Origin: Psychrobacillus sp. OK028
GTDB taxonomy: Bacteria; Bacillota; Bacilli; Bacillales_A; Planococcaceae
Direction of reading: 5' to 3'
NCBI RefSeq assembly: GCF_900103605.1
Contig: NZ_FNHY01000012.1
Location: 1 to 64,000 of the forward strand
DNA length: 64,000 bases
Notes under the pieces: generated by a model
Database searches by the model: none
Told to the model about the DNA's origin: nothing
What the model saw: the letters and a program-made list of their open reading frames with translations, nothing else
Shown: positions 35,589 to 44,226 of the stretch, piece after piece
Layout: each line of letters opens with the position of its first letter
Position numbering within the stretch: the stretch's first letter is position 1
Made by a program: the position numbers and the translations under genes

Positions 35589-36686
35589 ATGCAAGTTGAA
35601 GGTCAAATTTTACAGTGGTTTAACCACTTTCATAAATATCCAGAAATCAGCTGGAAGGAATACGAAACTACGAATAAACTCGCCGAAATTTTAGATGGTT
35701 TAAATATTTCCTATCGAAGATTTGACGATGTAACCGGATTACTAGCAGAAATCGGAGAAGGAACAGAAGTAATTGCTGTTCGTGCCGATATTGATGCGCT
35801 ATGGCAAGAAGTAAATGGAGAGTTCCGTGCCAATCATTCTTGTGGACATGATGCCAATATTTCCATGGTATTGGGAGCGTTATTGCTATTGAAGGATGAA
35901 AAACTAAACAAACGAATTCGTTTTATCTTCCAGCCGGCAGAGGAAAAAGGTAATGGCGCAAACTCCATGATAGACCGAGGAGCCCTGGAGGACGTCACAC
36001 ATCTTTTTGGAGTACATTTACGACCGATTGAGGAACTTCCATTTGGAAAAGTTGCACCTGCTATACATCATGGGGCAGCATTGTTTGTAGAGGGTAAGAT
36101 AAAAGGAATTGATGCTCATGGTGCTAGACCTCATCAAGGAAAAAACGCAATCGATGTAGCAATGGCCATTCATCAAGCGTTGAAAAATATATACTTTTCA
36201 CCATTCGAATCGTATTCTGCGAAGTTAACGAAGATTCAAGCAGGTGGAGAGAATTCAAATATTATTCCAGGTATTGCTACATTTTCAATCGATGTGAGAG
36301 CGGCGAAGAATAGTATTTTATTTCAAATGAAAGATCGGATCGACAAAGACTTGAATACAATTCAACAATTATTTGATATAGAAATCGAGTGGGAATTTCA
36401 AGACATTACACCAGGTGCTGAAGTATCGAAGGAAGCATCAGCAGTTGCAAAAGCAGCAATTATTGAAACTATAGGTATGGAAAACTTAGCAGAAGAAGTA
36501 ATTACTTCAGGTAGCGATGATTTTCATTTTTATACTATTAGACATCCTGAAGTAAAGGCTGCAATGATTGGCATTGGCGCTGATTTGTCACCAGGATTGC
36601 ACCACCCTAATATGACTTTTAACAGAGATTCTTTACTTATGGGAGCTAAAGTAATAGCGGAAACGCTTTCAAGTCTATCAAAATAG
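35589..36686 (+). CDS. M20-family amidohydrolase (N-acyl-amino-acid hydrolase-like)
   Basis: A 365-residue M20D peptidase/amidohydrolase. The metal-binding sequence is RANHSCGHDANISMVLGA (C85, H87), followed by FQPAEEKGNGANSM with the catalytic glutamates; the dimerisation domain (about 170-275) has DAHGARPHQGKNAIDVA. It hydrolyses an N-acyl amino acid or a similar amide. With the racemase (39620) and GNAT gene (40747) it resembles the N-succinyl-amino-acid pathway of Geobacillus, where this enzyme releases succinate from the L-form. RBS AAAGGAG, start ATG. Confidence 0.88.
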   Translation: MQVEGQILQWFNHFHKYPEISWKEYETTNKLAEILDGLNISYRRFDDVTGLLAEIGEGTEVIAVRADIDALWQEVNGEFRANHSCGHDANISMVLGALLLLKDEKLNKRIRFIFQPAEEKGNGANSMIDRGALEDVTHLFGVHLRPIEELPFGKVAPAIHHGAALFVEGKIKGIDAHGARPHQGKNAIDVAMAIHQALKNIYFSPFESYSAKLTKIQAGGENSNIIPGIATFSIDVRAAKNSILFQMKDRIDKDLNTIQQLFDIEIEWEFQDITPGAEVSKEASAVAKAAIIETIGMENLAEEVITSGSDDFHFYTIRHPEVKAAMIGIGADLSPGLHHPNMTFNRDSLLMGAKVIAETLSSLSK

Positions 36687-36782
36687 TATTGACTAGCTCC
36701 CCATTTCCATTTATTATTACTCTATTAACGACTATTAAACGTCAATTTAGAATTGTCGTAATAGTTGTGAGGGGGAAATGTT

Positions 36783-38219
36783 TTGGAAGAAAAGAAAGCG
36801 GTTACTAAAAGGGAAATGTCATTGCTTTGGGCGATTACGCCATTACTAGTAATGATTATTACTATGGTTATTACAATAATAAATTTAGAGCAGGGACCAC
36901 ATATTCCATTAATCGTTGGAACAACTGTTGCTGCAATTGTTGCATGGAAACATGGATTTAAATGGTCTGATATCGAAGAAATGATGTACAAAGGTATTAA
37001 ACTGGCACTACCAGCAGTAGTTATTATTATTTTGGTAGGATTAATAATTGGTGCATGGATTGGCGGCGGAGTTGTTGCAACTATGATTTATTATGGTTTG
37101 AAAATTATTACTCCTGCTTTCTTCTTAGTAACTATTTGTGTTATTTGTGCTATTGTTTCTCTTGCAATCGGTAGTTCTTGGTCGACTATGGGAACAATTG
37201 GTGTTGCGGGAATGGGTATTGGACTTAGTATGGGAATTCCAGCTGGAATGATTGCTGGAGCCGTAATTTCAGGCGCTTATTTTGGAGATAAGATGTCACC
37301 ATTATCCGATACAACAAACCTTGCAGCGGGGTTAACAGGAACAGATCTTTTTGTTCACATTAAACATATGTTATTTACGACGATACCAGGAATTTTAATT
37401 GCTTTAGGAGTATATGCATTCCTAGGAAATAGCTATAAATCAAGTAATATTGATCAAGAAGCTATTAATCAAACGATATCTATGTTAAATCAAAGCTTTG
37501 TTATTTCACCATGGTTATTATTAATACCGCTTGCAGTAATTGTATTAGTAGCACTGAAAGTACCAGCTATACCGGCATTGATCGTGGGAATTTTATTAGG
37601 GTTCTTATCTCAAATACTTATCCAAGGTGGAAGCGTTGCAGATGCAGTTGGGGCTCTACAAAGTGGATACGTGATTGACACTGGAAATGCGATGGTTGAT
37701 GATTTGTTTAACCGTGGTGGTTTAGATTCAATGATGTACACTGTATCCATGACGATTGTTGCAATGACATTCGGAGGTATATTGGAATACTCCGGAATGC
37801 TACAATCTATCATGCGCCAAATCTTAAAATTTGCAAAATCAGCGGGATCTTTAGTAGCTTCAACAATTGTTGCTTGTTTTGCAACAAATGCTACTTGCTC
37901 AGAGCAATACATTTCCATCGTTGTTCCAGCTCGTATGTTTTCAACTACGTATACAAAAATAGGATTACATTCTAAAAATTTATCGCGAGCTTTAGAGGAT
38001 GGGGGAACACTTACTTCGGTCTTCGTTCCTTGGAATACGTGTGGAGTGTTTATTTTGGGAACATTAGGCGTAGGGGTAGCAGAATATGCCCCATTTGCTA
38101 TTTTAAACTTTGTGGTACCAATTATTTCTATTATCTATGCAACAACAGGCTTTACAATTCAAAAAATATCTGAATCTGAAAAAGCGGCGATATTAAACAA
38201 AGAAGCTGCAGAAGCATAA
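36783..38219 (+). CDS. NhaC-family Na+/H+ antiporter or substrate exchanger
   Basis: A 478-residue membrane protein with about 11 helices. The NhaC-type core is visible: GSSWSTMGTIGVAGMGIG, ISGAYFGDKMSPLSDTTNLA and FATNATCSEQYISIVVPARM. NhaC relatives move Na+ with protons or exchange organic acids such as malate/lactate. In this amino-acid cluster an exchanger for the pathway substrate is plausible. It starts at TTG with GAGGGGG upstream. The helices near the C-terminus include DGGTLTSVFVPWNTCGVF. Confidence 0.9.
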   Translation: MEEKKAVTKREMSLLWAITPLLVMIITMVITIINLEQGPHIPLIVGTTVAAIVAWKHGFKWSDIEEMMYKGIKLALPAVVIIILVGLIIGAWIGGGVVATMIYYGLKIITPAFFLVTICVICAIVSLAIGSSWSTMGTIGVAGMGIGLSMGIPAGMIAGAVISGAYFGDKMSPLSDTTNLAAGLTGTDLFVHIKHMLFTTIPGILIALGVYAFLGNSYKSSNIDQEAINQTISMLNQSFVISPWLLLIPLAVIVLVALKVPAIPALIVGILLGFLSQILIQGGSVADAVGALQSGYVIDTGNAMVDDLFNRGGLDSMMYTVSMTIVAMTFGGILEYSGMLQSIMRQILKFAKSAGSLVASTIVACFATNATCSEQYISIVVPARMFSTTYTKIGLHSKNLSRALEDGGTLTSVFVPWNTCGVFILGTLGVGVAEYAPFAILNFVVPIISIIYATTGFTIQKISESEKAAILNKEAAEA

Positions 38220-38240
38220 AAATGTGCAAGCACTAAACAT

Positions 38241-38273
38241 AAAAAAGGGGGTTCTCGTGGAACCCCTTTTTGT
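38241..38273. terminator. Bidirectional terminator
   Basis: AAAAGGGGGTTC and GAACCCCTTTTT form the stem with a TCGTG loop. It lies between the antiporter gene and the converging regulator gene. Confidence 0.92.
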
Positions 38274-38286
38274 TATTATAATTCAG

Positions 38287-39531
38287 CTAATTATAAGTAG
38301 GAAAGTTTAGCTCATATATAGCGCGTGGTCTGCCTTGCTGATAGGTCATTTCTTCCCCAACGACTTGTGCATATCCATGATCCGTTAGTTTTTTTAGGAT
38401 ACGTTCGGTCGTACGTCTACTTACCTGTAAATAGAATTCTAAATCATATGCAGTAAATTCTGTGGACTTTCTTGAACGACTAAACTGTATAACTTTAGAT
38501 AAGTTTGCTGGGCTTAAAGTTGTTTCCTTTGCTATTTGCACAAGCTGTGGATCGTTATTTTTTAAACGAATCTGTTGACTGTTATTAGGATACGGCCCGA
38601 CCAATACCTTGGAATCCGTTAATAGATAAGCCGTATTATCAGTTGTATAAGATAAGGCATCTTTTGCGTTTTGGGTAGCATCTATAACGGTTTTACCATA
38701 GCCAAATGCAATTTTAAGTGGAGAGGAAGACAAATTCATCCAACTAGCAATACTGTTTTTAGTTAAAGCTTCTTGAACATCACCTTGTGTGGAAAACAGG
38801 GTATACAAATTATCCGCTTCTTTTACAATAGTAGCTTGAATAGTAGCTGCGATTTGCTTAATGTTATGCTCGGATAAAGAATCTTCTATTGTTGACTGGA
38901 TATAACCTACTGCAATTTTTGCAGACTGACTTTTAAAAAGAAGTGCGAGTGATTTTGTATCCTCTATTCCTTTAATAATAGATCGTTTAGGGTCAATCAT
39001 TCGAATTACAGCCAAATTATTGTCTTTTAAGGCTTTATAGACTGCATGAATACTCGTAATTGCGAGAATGGATTTACCGCTTTCTTGTAAATTTGTATGA
39101 AATGAGATAATCTCTTTCAAATCATAGGATGTATCTATTTTCATTAAATACGGAGACTGATCACTTTGACCGATATCCTCCAATACACTTTGGACACTTT
39201 CTGGATGTATTAAATCGATAGAAAGTTTCTGGATGGAAGTTGCTTTAGCTGAGCAAACTGATAATAAGGTTGTTGTGATAGCGTTTTCATCTTGTTTCAA
39301 ATAAAAGACCGGAATAGGTAGTTTTTCGATTGATCCTGTAGCGTAAACAAAGGGAAATGATCCTGAAAAAAATACCGCATCACATGGCTTGATATCTTGT
39401 ATTATATATTTTGCTTCAGAAGGGTTGTCGTATGTATAATAATTCAATTGAATGGATGAAAGTTCATGCTCAAAACTTTTTAAATTCTCGATAAAATTTT
39501 TTGATCCAAGTACCGCGATACGTGTTAACAT
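38287..39531 (-). CDS. Transcriptional regulator with sensor-like N-terminus
   Basis: A 414-residue cytoplasmic protein. The N-terminal part (about 1-120) looks Rossmann-like (AVLGSKNFIENLKSF, IKPCDAVFFSGSF), recalling PrpR-N-type sensor domains. A middle part (about 190-310) has the look of a degenerate GGDEF/CdaR-like fold. The last 65 residues are a winged helix (TAYDLEFYLQVSRRTTERILKKLTDHGYAQVVGEEMTYQQGRPRAIYEL). It lies inside the cluster on the opposite strand and reads away from the racemase gene at 39620, with an 88-base gap. It is likely the local regulator; effector unknown. Confidence 0.75.
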   Translation of the reverse strand: MLTRIAVLGSKNFIENLKSFEHELSSIQLNYYTYDNPSEAKYIIQDIKPCDAVFFSGSFPFVYATGSIEKLPIPVFYLKQDENAITTTLLSVCSAKATSIQKLSIDLIHPESVQSVLEDIGQSDQSPYLMKIDTSYDLKEIISFHTNLQESGKSILAITSIHAVYKALKDNNLAVIRMIDPKRSIIKGIEDTKSLALLFKSQSAKIAVGYIQSTIEDSLSEHNIKQIAATIQATIVKEADNLYTLFSTQGDVQEALTKNSIASWMNLSSSPLKIAFGYGKTVIDATQNAKDALSYTTDNTAYLLTDSKVLVGPYPNNSQQIRLKNNDPQLVQIAKETTLSPANLSKVIQFSRSRKSTEFTAYDLEFYLQVSRRTTERILKKLTDHGYAQVVGEEMTYQQGRPRAIYELNFPTYN

Positions 39532-39619
39532 GTATATAACTCCTTTTTTAAATTTTAACGACTAATTAACGACAACTATAAATGAAAATATTCTACTTGT
39601 AAAGAAAAGAGGAAATTTT

Positions 39620-40732
39620 ATGAAAATAAAAGAAATTGATATTTATGCAATCCGACTACCTTTAATCGATCCCTTTATCATAAGTTACCATACTTACGAT
39701 GATATGCCATCTATTATTGTAAAGATTACTACGGATGATGGTTTAGTGGGTTACGGGGAGGCTGTTGCTGATGAGCATGTGACAGGTGAGACTTGGGAAA
39801 GTACATATGCATTATTGAAATATACGTTAGCACCAGCTGTTATAGGAGAAAATCCTATGGAGTTTGAGCGATTACATGAAATAATGAACAAAGCGGTTTA
39901 TCAGGCACCAGCAGCAAAAGCCGCAATCGATATTGCCTGCTACGATTTGGCAGGGAAAAAACTTGGTGTTCCCGTATACCAACTACTAGGTGGTCGTTAT
40001 CACGAAAAATTCCCTGTGACACATGTATTAAGTATTGGAAAACCCACAGATATGGCAGAAGAAGCAAAAAGAAGGATACAAGAAGGATATTCCTCCTTTA
40101 AGATGAAGGTAGGTACAGACGTACAGGTTGATGTGAAACGTATTCAAGCGGTACGTGCAAAAGTCGGAGAAGAAATTGCTATTCGTGTAGACGTAAATCA
40201 AGGCTGGAAAAATAGCGCTACAACTATTATGGCTATGCGTCAGTTAGAAAAAGAAGGGCTAGATTGGCTAGAGCAACCAGTAATAGCTGATGACTTCAAT
40301 GGAATGGTAGAAGTAAAAGCAAAAACAAGTACCCCTCTTATGATGGATGAAGGTTTACGAAACTTTAGGGATATGCGCGAGTTAATTGAGAAACAAGCTG
40401 CACATAAAGTGAATATTAAACTGATGAAATGTGGTGGAATTTATCCAGCGATGAAACTAGCTCATATGGCAGAGATGGCAGGCATCGAGTGTCAAATCGG
40501 TTCCATGGTGGAATCCTCTATTGGATCGTCTGCAGGATTTCAAGTAGCATTTTCTAAAAAAGTATTTACTAGCGTAGAGTTAACGGGTCCATTGAAGTTC
40601 TCCAAAGATGTTGGGAATTTACATTATGACGTTCCGTTTATACAATTAAATGAACGTCCTGGACTAGGTATAGATGTAGACGAAAAAATACTACAGGAAT
40701 TAACTGAGTTCTCTACAAAAGTGACAAAATAA
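39620..40732 (+). CDS. Enolase-superfamily racemase (N-succinyl-amino-acid racemase/dipeptide epimerase group)
   Basis: A 370-residue muconate-lactonising-enzyme subgroup protein. Catalytic residues: K161 and K163 (KxK in SSFKMKVG), metal ligands D191, E218 and D243, and K267 in VNIKLMKCGG opposite. The pair K163/K267 acts as the two general bases for 1,1-proton transfer, so racemase or epimerase activity is expected. It may be an N-succinyl-amino-acid racemase, a group described in Bacillus cereus and Geobacillus, or an L-Ala-D/L-Glu-type epimerase. Neighbours (M20 hydrolase, GNAT) favour the first. ATG at 39620 with AGAGGA upstream. Confidence 0.9.
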   Translation: MKIKEIDIYAIRLPLIDPFIISYHTYDDMPSIIVKITTDDGLVGYGEAVADEHVTGETWESTYALLKYTLAPAVIGENPMEFERLHEIMNKAVYQAPAAKAAIDIACYDLAGKKLGVPVYQLLGGRYHEKFPVTHVLSIGKPTDMAEEAKRRIQEGYSSFKMKVGTDVQVDVKRIQAVRAKVGEEIAIRVDVNQGWKNSATTIMAMRQLEKEGLDWLEQPVIADDFNGMVEVKAKTSTPLMMDEGLRNFRDMRELIEKQAAHKVNIKLMKCGGIYPAMKLAHMAEMAGIECQIGSMVESSIGSSAGFQVAFSKKVFTSVELTGPLKFSKDVGNLHYDVPFIQLNERPGLGIDVDEKILQELTEFSTKVTK

Positions 40733-40746
40733 GAGGAAGTGTTTGC

Positions 40747-41436
40747 ATGAAAGAATGGCAAGGTAAGCTTGGAGAGAAAAAATATATTGTTCGTGAATTG
40801 ACTCTAGAACATATGGATAGCATTTTACGCTTGCAGCATATCGTGTTAAGAGCAATGGAAAACGATAATTTCTTATCTCCATTAACAGTAGGAGAATATG
40901 AAGACTCAATCGTTCGTAACTTAATGATTGGAGCATTTGTTGACAACGAACTAATTGCTTTCCGAGCTTTGGCAGTACCACCAGTTGATGAACAGCATTT
41001 AGGGTATGATATTGGTCTGTCTCATGAGCAGCTTGAGAAGGTGGTTTACCAAGAAATCACGAATGTTCATCCACAATTTCGAGGATTCGGTTTGCAAAAA
41101 AAGCTTGGTGCAATCATTATGGAACTCCTTGATGCTTCACCCTATACACATGTATGCGCAACAGTCGCACCATTCAATATTGCCAGCTTAAAGGACAAAC
41201 TAAGCCAAGGTATGGTAATAGGCGCATTAAAAAAGAAATACGGAGGCATGCTTCGATACGTATTTTATAAAAAAATTCATGTGGCTCGTAATAACGGAGT
41301 TAAGTTTATAGAAATACCCATGGATGCCATTGAACAACAGCAGCAACTAATTGCGGATGGATGGATCGGTACAGCCATTTTACAAAAAGAGAACACCTGG
41401 TATGTAACTTATGAAGAAAAAGGAACATACATCTAA
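40747..41436 (+). CDS. GNAT-family acyltransferase (possible amino-acid N-succinyltransferase)
   Basis: A 229-residue GNAT enzyme with the CoA-binding loop NVHPQFRGFGLQKKLGAI. It starts 14 bases after the racemase stop. In Geobacillus a GNAT N-succinylates D-amino acids, the racemase converts them to the L-form, and an M20 enzyme removes the succinyl group; all three functions are present in this cluster. The acyl donor and acceptor are not visible from the sequence. The RBS is AAGAGGAAG. Confidence 0.85.
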   Translation: MKEWQGKLGEKKYIVRELTLEHMDSILRLQHIVLRAMENDNFLSPLTVGEYEDSIVRNLMIGAFVDNELIAFRALAVPPVDEQHLGYDIGLSHEQLEKVVYQEITNVHPQFRGFGLQKKLGAIIMELLDASPYTHVCATVAPFNIASLKDKLSQGMVIGALKKKYGGMLRYVFYKKIHVARNNGVKFIEIPMDAIEQQQQLIADGWIGTAILQKENTWYVTYEEKGTYI

Positions 41437-41439
41437 TAG

Positions 41440-41475
41440 AGACACTCCCTGAATTAGTTCAAGGAGTGTCTTTTG
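41440..41475 (+). terminator. Intrinsic terminator
   Basis: AGACACTCC and GGAGTGTCT pair around CTGAATTAGTTCAA and are followed by TTTTGATTT. It closes the racemase/GNAT unit. Confidence 0.85.
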
Positions 41476-41633
41476 ATTTGGTTATGTTAAAGGATAAGGT
41501 TGATTACTCATAATTGAATATGAAGAATAGGTTTCAATTTTGAGCTGGATATTTATGTTAAAATAAATATTAAATTGTGAAAGTGTTCATTTATTAATAG
41601 AAATGATAAAGAATAATAAAAAGGAGATAAATT

Positions 41634-42029
41634 ATGAAATTTTATATTGCATCTAGCTTAAAAAATATAGACCAGGTTAGACATGTTAGTAAAATGTTAA
41701 TAGAAAAAGGATTTATACATACATATGACTGGACTGTAAATGAGAACGTAACAACATTGGAAGAACTCAAGGTAATAGGTCAAAAGGAGAAAAATGCTGT
41801 AATAGAAGCTGATTTTGTGGTTGTTTTATTACCAGCAGGAAAGGGAAGCCATATTGAATTAGGTATTGCTATGGGAAATGATAAAAAAATTTATCTATAC
41901 TCTCCGAACAAAGAAGTAGATAACATAGAAACAACCAGTACATTTTATCATTTACCTGAAATCGAAAAGTGCTTTGGAACAATAGATGAGTTAGTAAATA
42001 TTATAGATTTAAAATCAAAAATTTTTTAA
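41634..42029 (+). CDS. Nucleoside 2-deoxyribosyltransferase-like protein
   Basis: A 131-residue protein of the NDT/CMP-hydrolase-like superfamily (PF05014-type). Motifs: FYIASSLKNIDQVRHV at the start, EADFVVVLLPAGKGSHIELGIAMGNDKKIYLYSP in the middle, which carries the catalytic Glu (HIELG). Members exchange or hydrolyse nucleoside bases. The RBS is AAAGGAG. It is directly upstream of cassette repeat R1, so it may be the first cassette-type gene or the anchor of the array. Confidence 0.85.
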   Translation: MKFYIASSLKNIDQVRHVSKMLIEKGFIHTYDWTVNENVTTLEELKVIGQKEKNAVIEADFVVVLLPAGKGSHIELGIAMGNDKKIYLYSPNKEVDNIETTSTFYHLPEIEKCFGTIDELVNIIDLKSKIF

Positions 42030-42095
42030 GCTAACGGGTGCTTTACTTCAAGAAGGGGTAAAGTCCTTTTTCTTATTTACTAACGAAGAAGTTTA
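42030..42095 (+). repeat. Cassette repeat R1
   Basis: Starts right after the stop of the preceding gene: CTAACGGGTGCTTTACTT, then hairpin arm GCTTTACTTC/GGGGTAAAG with CTTTTTC and a degenerate right end (ACTAACGAAGAAGTTTAAG). It is the first of 11 copies of this element (see R9 for a complete one). Confidence 0.8.
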
Positions 42096-42154
42096 AGATG
42101 TAAATATTTGTTGGGAAATTTGAAAATGTATAAACAACCGAAATGCATAAAAGA

Positions 42155-42206
42155 TTGAACCCGACAAGTTGAACCCGACAAGTTGAAACCAACAGTCTGG
42201 GTTTTT
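42155..42206 (+). repeat. Tandem 14-bp repeat with terminator-like hairpin
   Basis: TTGAACCCGACAAG occurs twice without a gap (42155-42168, 42169-42182). The second copy's AACCCGAC pairs with GTCTGGGTT downstream, and seven T follow, giving a terminator shape. The region 42096-42349 otherwise shows no gene. Confidence 0.6.
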
Positions 42207-42349
42207 TTCTATTAGCTCATTAAGAAAGCTTTTACTCTTTCAAATAGTCACATAGAAAAATGTTAAAATGTATCGAATGATTAAAAAATTTAAAAGTTTG
42301 TAACGAAACGATGTTTTTTTAGATATATAGGTTGAAAGGAGGTAGAACA

Positions 42350-42832
42350 TTGGGGGAGCTTACAGAAGTCTATGAACAATATGCCGATCAAGTCTTTAAA
42401 TATTTAATGGTCCTTTGTCGTAATGTAGAAATAGCAGAGGAACTAACACAAGAGACTTTTTATCAGGCCGTTCGTTCAATCGATGCTTATAATGGCGAAT
42501 GTAAAATGTCAGTTTGGCTCTGCCAAATTGCAAAGTATACATATTATAAGTACGTTGATAAACAAATCAAACAACCGCAGTTACCTAATCTACTAAACCA
42601 ATTACCTTCAGTAGAAAACAACCTCATCGAAAGGGAAAATAAAATTGCACTTTATCGGATGATTCATTTGTTAGAAGAACCGTATAAAGAAATCGTGTTA
42701 CTTCGTATACTGGGCGGCTTAACCTTTAAAGAAATTGGAGAAATACATCTAAAAAATGAAAATTGGGCAAGGGTAACCTTTTACCGGGCTAAGTTAAAAT
42801 TAAGAGAGCGAGGGTATATGAGTGAAGAATGA
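42350..42832 (+). CDS. ECF-type sigma factor
   Basis: A 160-residue sigma-70 family protein. Region 2 has EIAEELTQETFYQAVRSIDAY with SVWLCQIAKYTYYKYVDK; region 4 has YKEIVLLRILGGLTFKEIGEI and WARVTFYRAKLKL. TTG at 42350 is chosen because AAAGGAGGT lies 7-15 bases upstream; the earlier in-frame start is inside that RBS. Its 3' end overlaps the next gene by 11 bases. That gene encodes a zinc-finger anti-sigma factor. The pair sits inside the cassette array, unlike most ECF loci. Target genes unknown. Confidence 0.9.
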   Translation: MGELTEVYEQYADQVFKYLMVLCRNVEIAEELTQETFYQAVRSIDAYNGECKMSVWLCQIAKYTYYKYVDKQIKQPQLPNLLNQLPSVENNLIERENKIALYRMIHLLEEPYKEIVLLRILGGLTFKEIGEIHLKNENWARVTFYRAKLKLRERGYMSEE

Positions 42833-43670
42833 ATGTTATATAGTGCATGATTTATTACCATCATATATAGATCAACTATGCAGTGAGGAAAGTGCAAGAT
42901 TTATAGAGCAGCACATCGCAACTTGCGAACAATGTGCTGAACTTCTGAATCAAATGCGTGTAGAATTTGATGTTCAAGAGCAACCAGAAATTAATGCTCG
43001 CATAGATCAAAAAAAACCTTTTCAAAAAATTGCACATTTTTTCAATGCACAGAAAAATTTCAGGAAATTTTTAAGTATTTCCTTTTGGGTTGCACTCCTC
43101 GTGACGGTTGGATTTTTTATATACTCTTTGAACGTGTTGTCCGAACTTAACGATGAACGAGAAGAGGCAAGAGTAATTGAACAGCAAAAACAGGATATTA
43201 TGGAAAAGACATTCTTAGTATTATCGGCACAAGCTAATATAGATGAAATGGCACTGCAAGCCGTTTTTCAAGAATATAGTGGGCAACTAGAATATTTAGC
43301 TGTATTTCCTATTGGAAATATAGATAATGTCACGTATTTACAAGAAGGTCCTAAAAATTTCTATCCAATTGATTATTCACAAGCAGAACTTGTTATTGGT
43401 GAAAATGGGAAGATTACTGAGTCTATCATTCCGAATGATTATGATTTAGGAACTGTTGCAATGGCCGACGATCAATGGATTGTACAATTTGAATATCAGG
43501 AGTCATATCTTGAAACAATTGAAAATGCGCATCAAATTAAATATTATCCACAGTCTATTTGGACAGTCTTTCAGTTGCCGATTGTATTTTTCATTATTAC
43601 TATGTTCATTTTTGGAGTATGGCTAATTCAGAAACGTATTACAAAACCAGTGGAAAACATTTTGGACTAA
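42822..43670 (+). CDS. Zinc-finger anti-sigma factor (zf-HC2)
   Basis: A 282-residue membrane protein. The cytoplasmic part has CYIVHDLLPSYIDQLCSEESARFIEQHIATCEQCAELL, the H-x3-C-x2-C zinc motif of ZAS-type anti-sigma factors (HIATCEQC). A membrane helix lies at about 82-104, an outer domain at about 105-255, and a second helix near 255-272. It starts at GTG inside the sigma gene end, so the two are coupled. It should hold the sigma factor until a cell-envelope signal releases it. Confidence 0.9.
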   Translation: MKNECYIVHDLLPSYIDQLCSEESARFIEQHIATCEQCAELLNQMRVEFDVQEQPEINARIDQKKPFQKIAHFFNAQKNFRKFLSISFWVALLVTVGFFIYSLNVLSELNDEREEARVIEQQKQDIMEKTFLVLSAQANIDEMALQAVFQEYSGQLEYLAVFPIGNIDNVTYLQEGPKNFYPIDYSQAELVIGENGKITESIIPNDYDLGTVAMADDQWIVQFEYQESYLETIENAHQIKYYPQSIWTVFQLPIVFFIITMFIFGVWLIQKRITKPVENILD

Positions 43671-43730
43671 CTTAGAGACCAACGAAATTTTCAAGACTGC
43701 TGGTTTTAAATGCTTACAAGATATAGCAAG

Positions 43731-43842
43731 CTATTCCTTTAGTTGATTTGTATCCAGCAATGCCATCTCTACATCTTTAAAATAATCAATTAGTAACGTA
43801 GATTGTAATTGATATGTTTTAACGTTTGTGATGAAAAGCCCT
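43731..43842 (-). pseudogene. Gene fragment, C-terminal end of an unknown protein
   Basis: On the minus strand a 37-codon open stretch ends in FKDVEMALLDTNQLKE and a stop, with no start or RBS. It reads like the C-terminus of a helical protein. It lies on the strand opposite to all array genes, so it seems to be left over from older DNA. Not recognised. Confidence 0.4.
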
Positions 43843-44077
43843 CTATTCGCTTATCCGCTTCAAACGAAAATATAGTTCAAAGCGAATTAGCCTATTCTAC
43901 ATCTGGCTTTGATATTAAAACGGAAACTGGATTCAGTTTTGAGTGGGAAAACTTTTGATTCCTCGATTCAGGAAATGAAGATTTTAGGAGGTGGATCTGC
44001 AAGAAAACTTACGGTTTTCGGTTTATGCACTTCATAAAAAGCCTTTTGATGCTGTTTCTGTTTATCCAATCCAATAG
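43833..44077 (+). pseudogene. Decayed gene remnant with frameshifts
   Basis: Three frames join end to end. One gives SGFDIKTETGFSFEWENF and a stop at 43956, the next runs TFDSSIQEMKILGG to 44035, and the third gives VDLQENLRFSVYALHKKPFD ending at 44077. Together they look like one protein broken by small insertions or deletions. No family recognised. It is followed by cassette repeat R2, so it is probably a dead cassette. Confidence 0.5.
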
Positions 44078-44111
44078 TAACTCGAAAATACTTAGCCGCA
44101 TTGTTATTTAA

Positions 44112-44195
44112 AATAACGGGTGCTTTACTTCAGGTAGGAGTAAAGCCTTTTTTCTTATCGAACTAAAACAACAGGATAGTTCAATAAGAATAAGT
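44112..44195 (+). repeat. Cassette repeat R2
   Basis: ATAACGGGTGCTTTACTTC, hairpin partner AGGAGTAAAGCC and TTTTTTC, then the right-hand palindrome GAACTA-AAACAACAGGA-TAGTTC followed by AATAAG. It is one of the most complete copies. Confidence 0.85.
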
Positions 44196-44226
44196 AAAGT
44201 TGTACACTCTAACGGAGGGAAATATA

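Noticed and set aside
42155-42182. Short tandem 14-bp repeat as a mobile element end or CRISPR
   Set aside because: Only two copies and a terminator fold; nothing else supports a mobile element.
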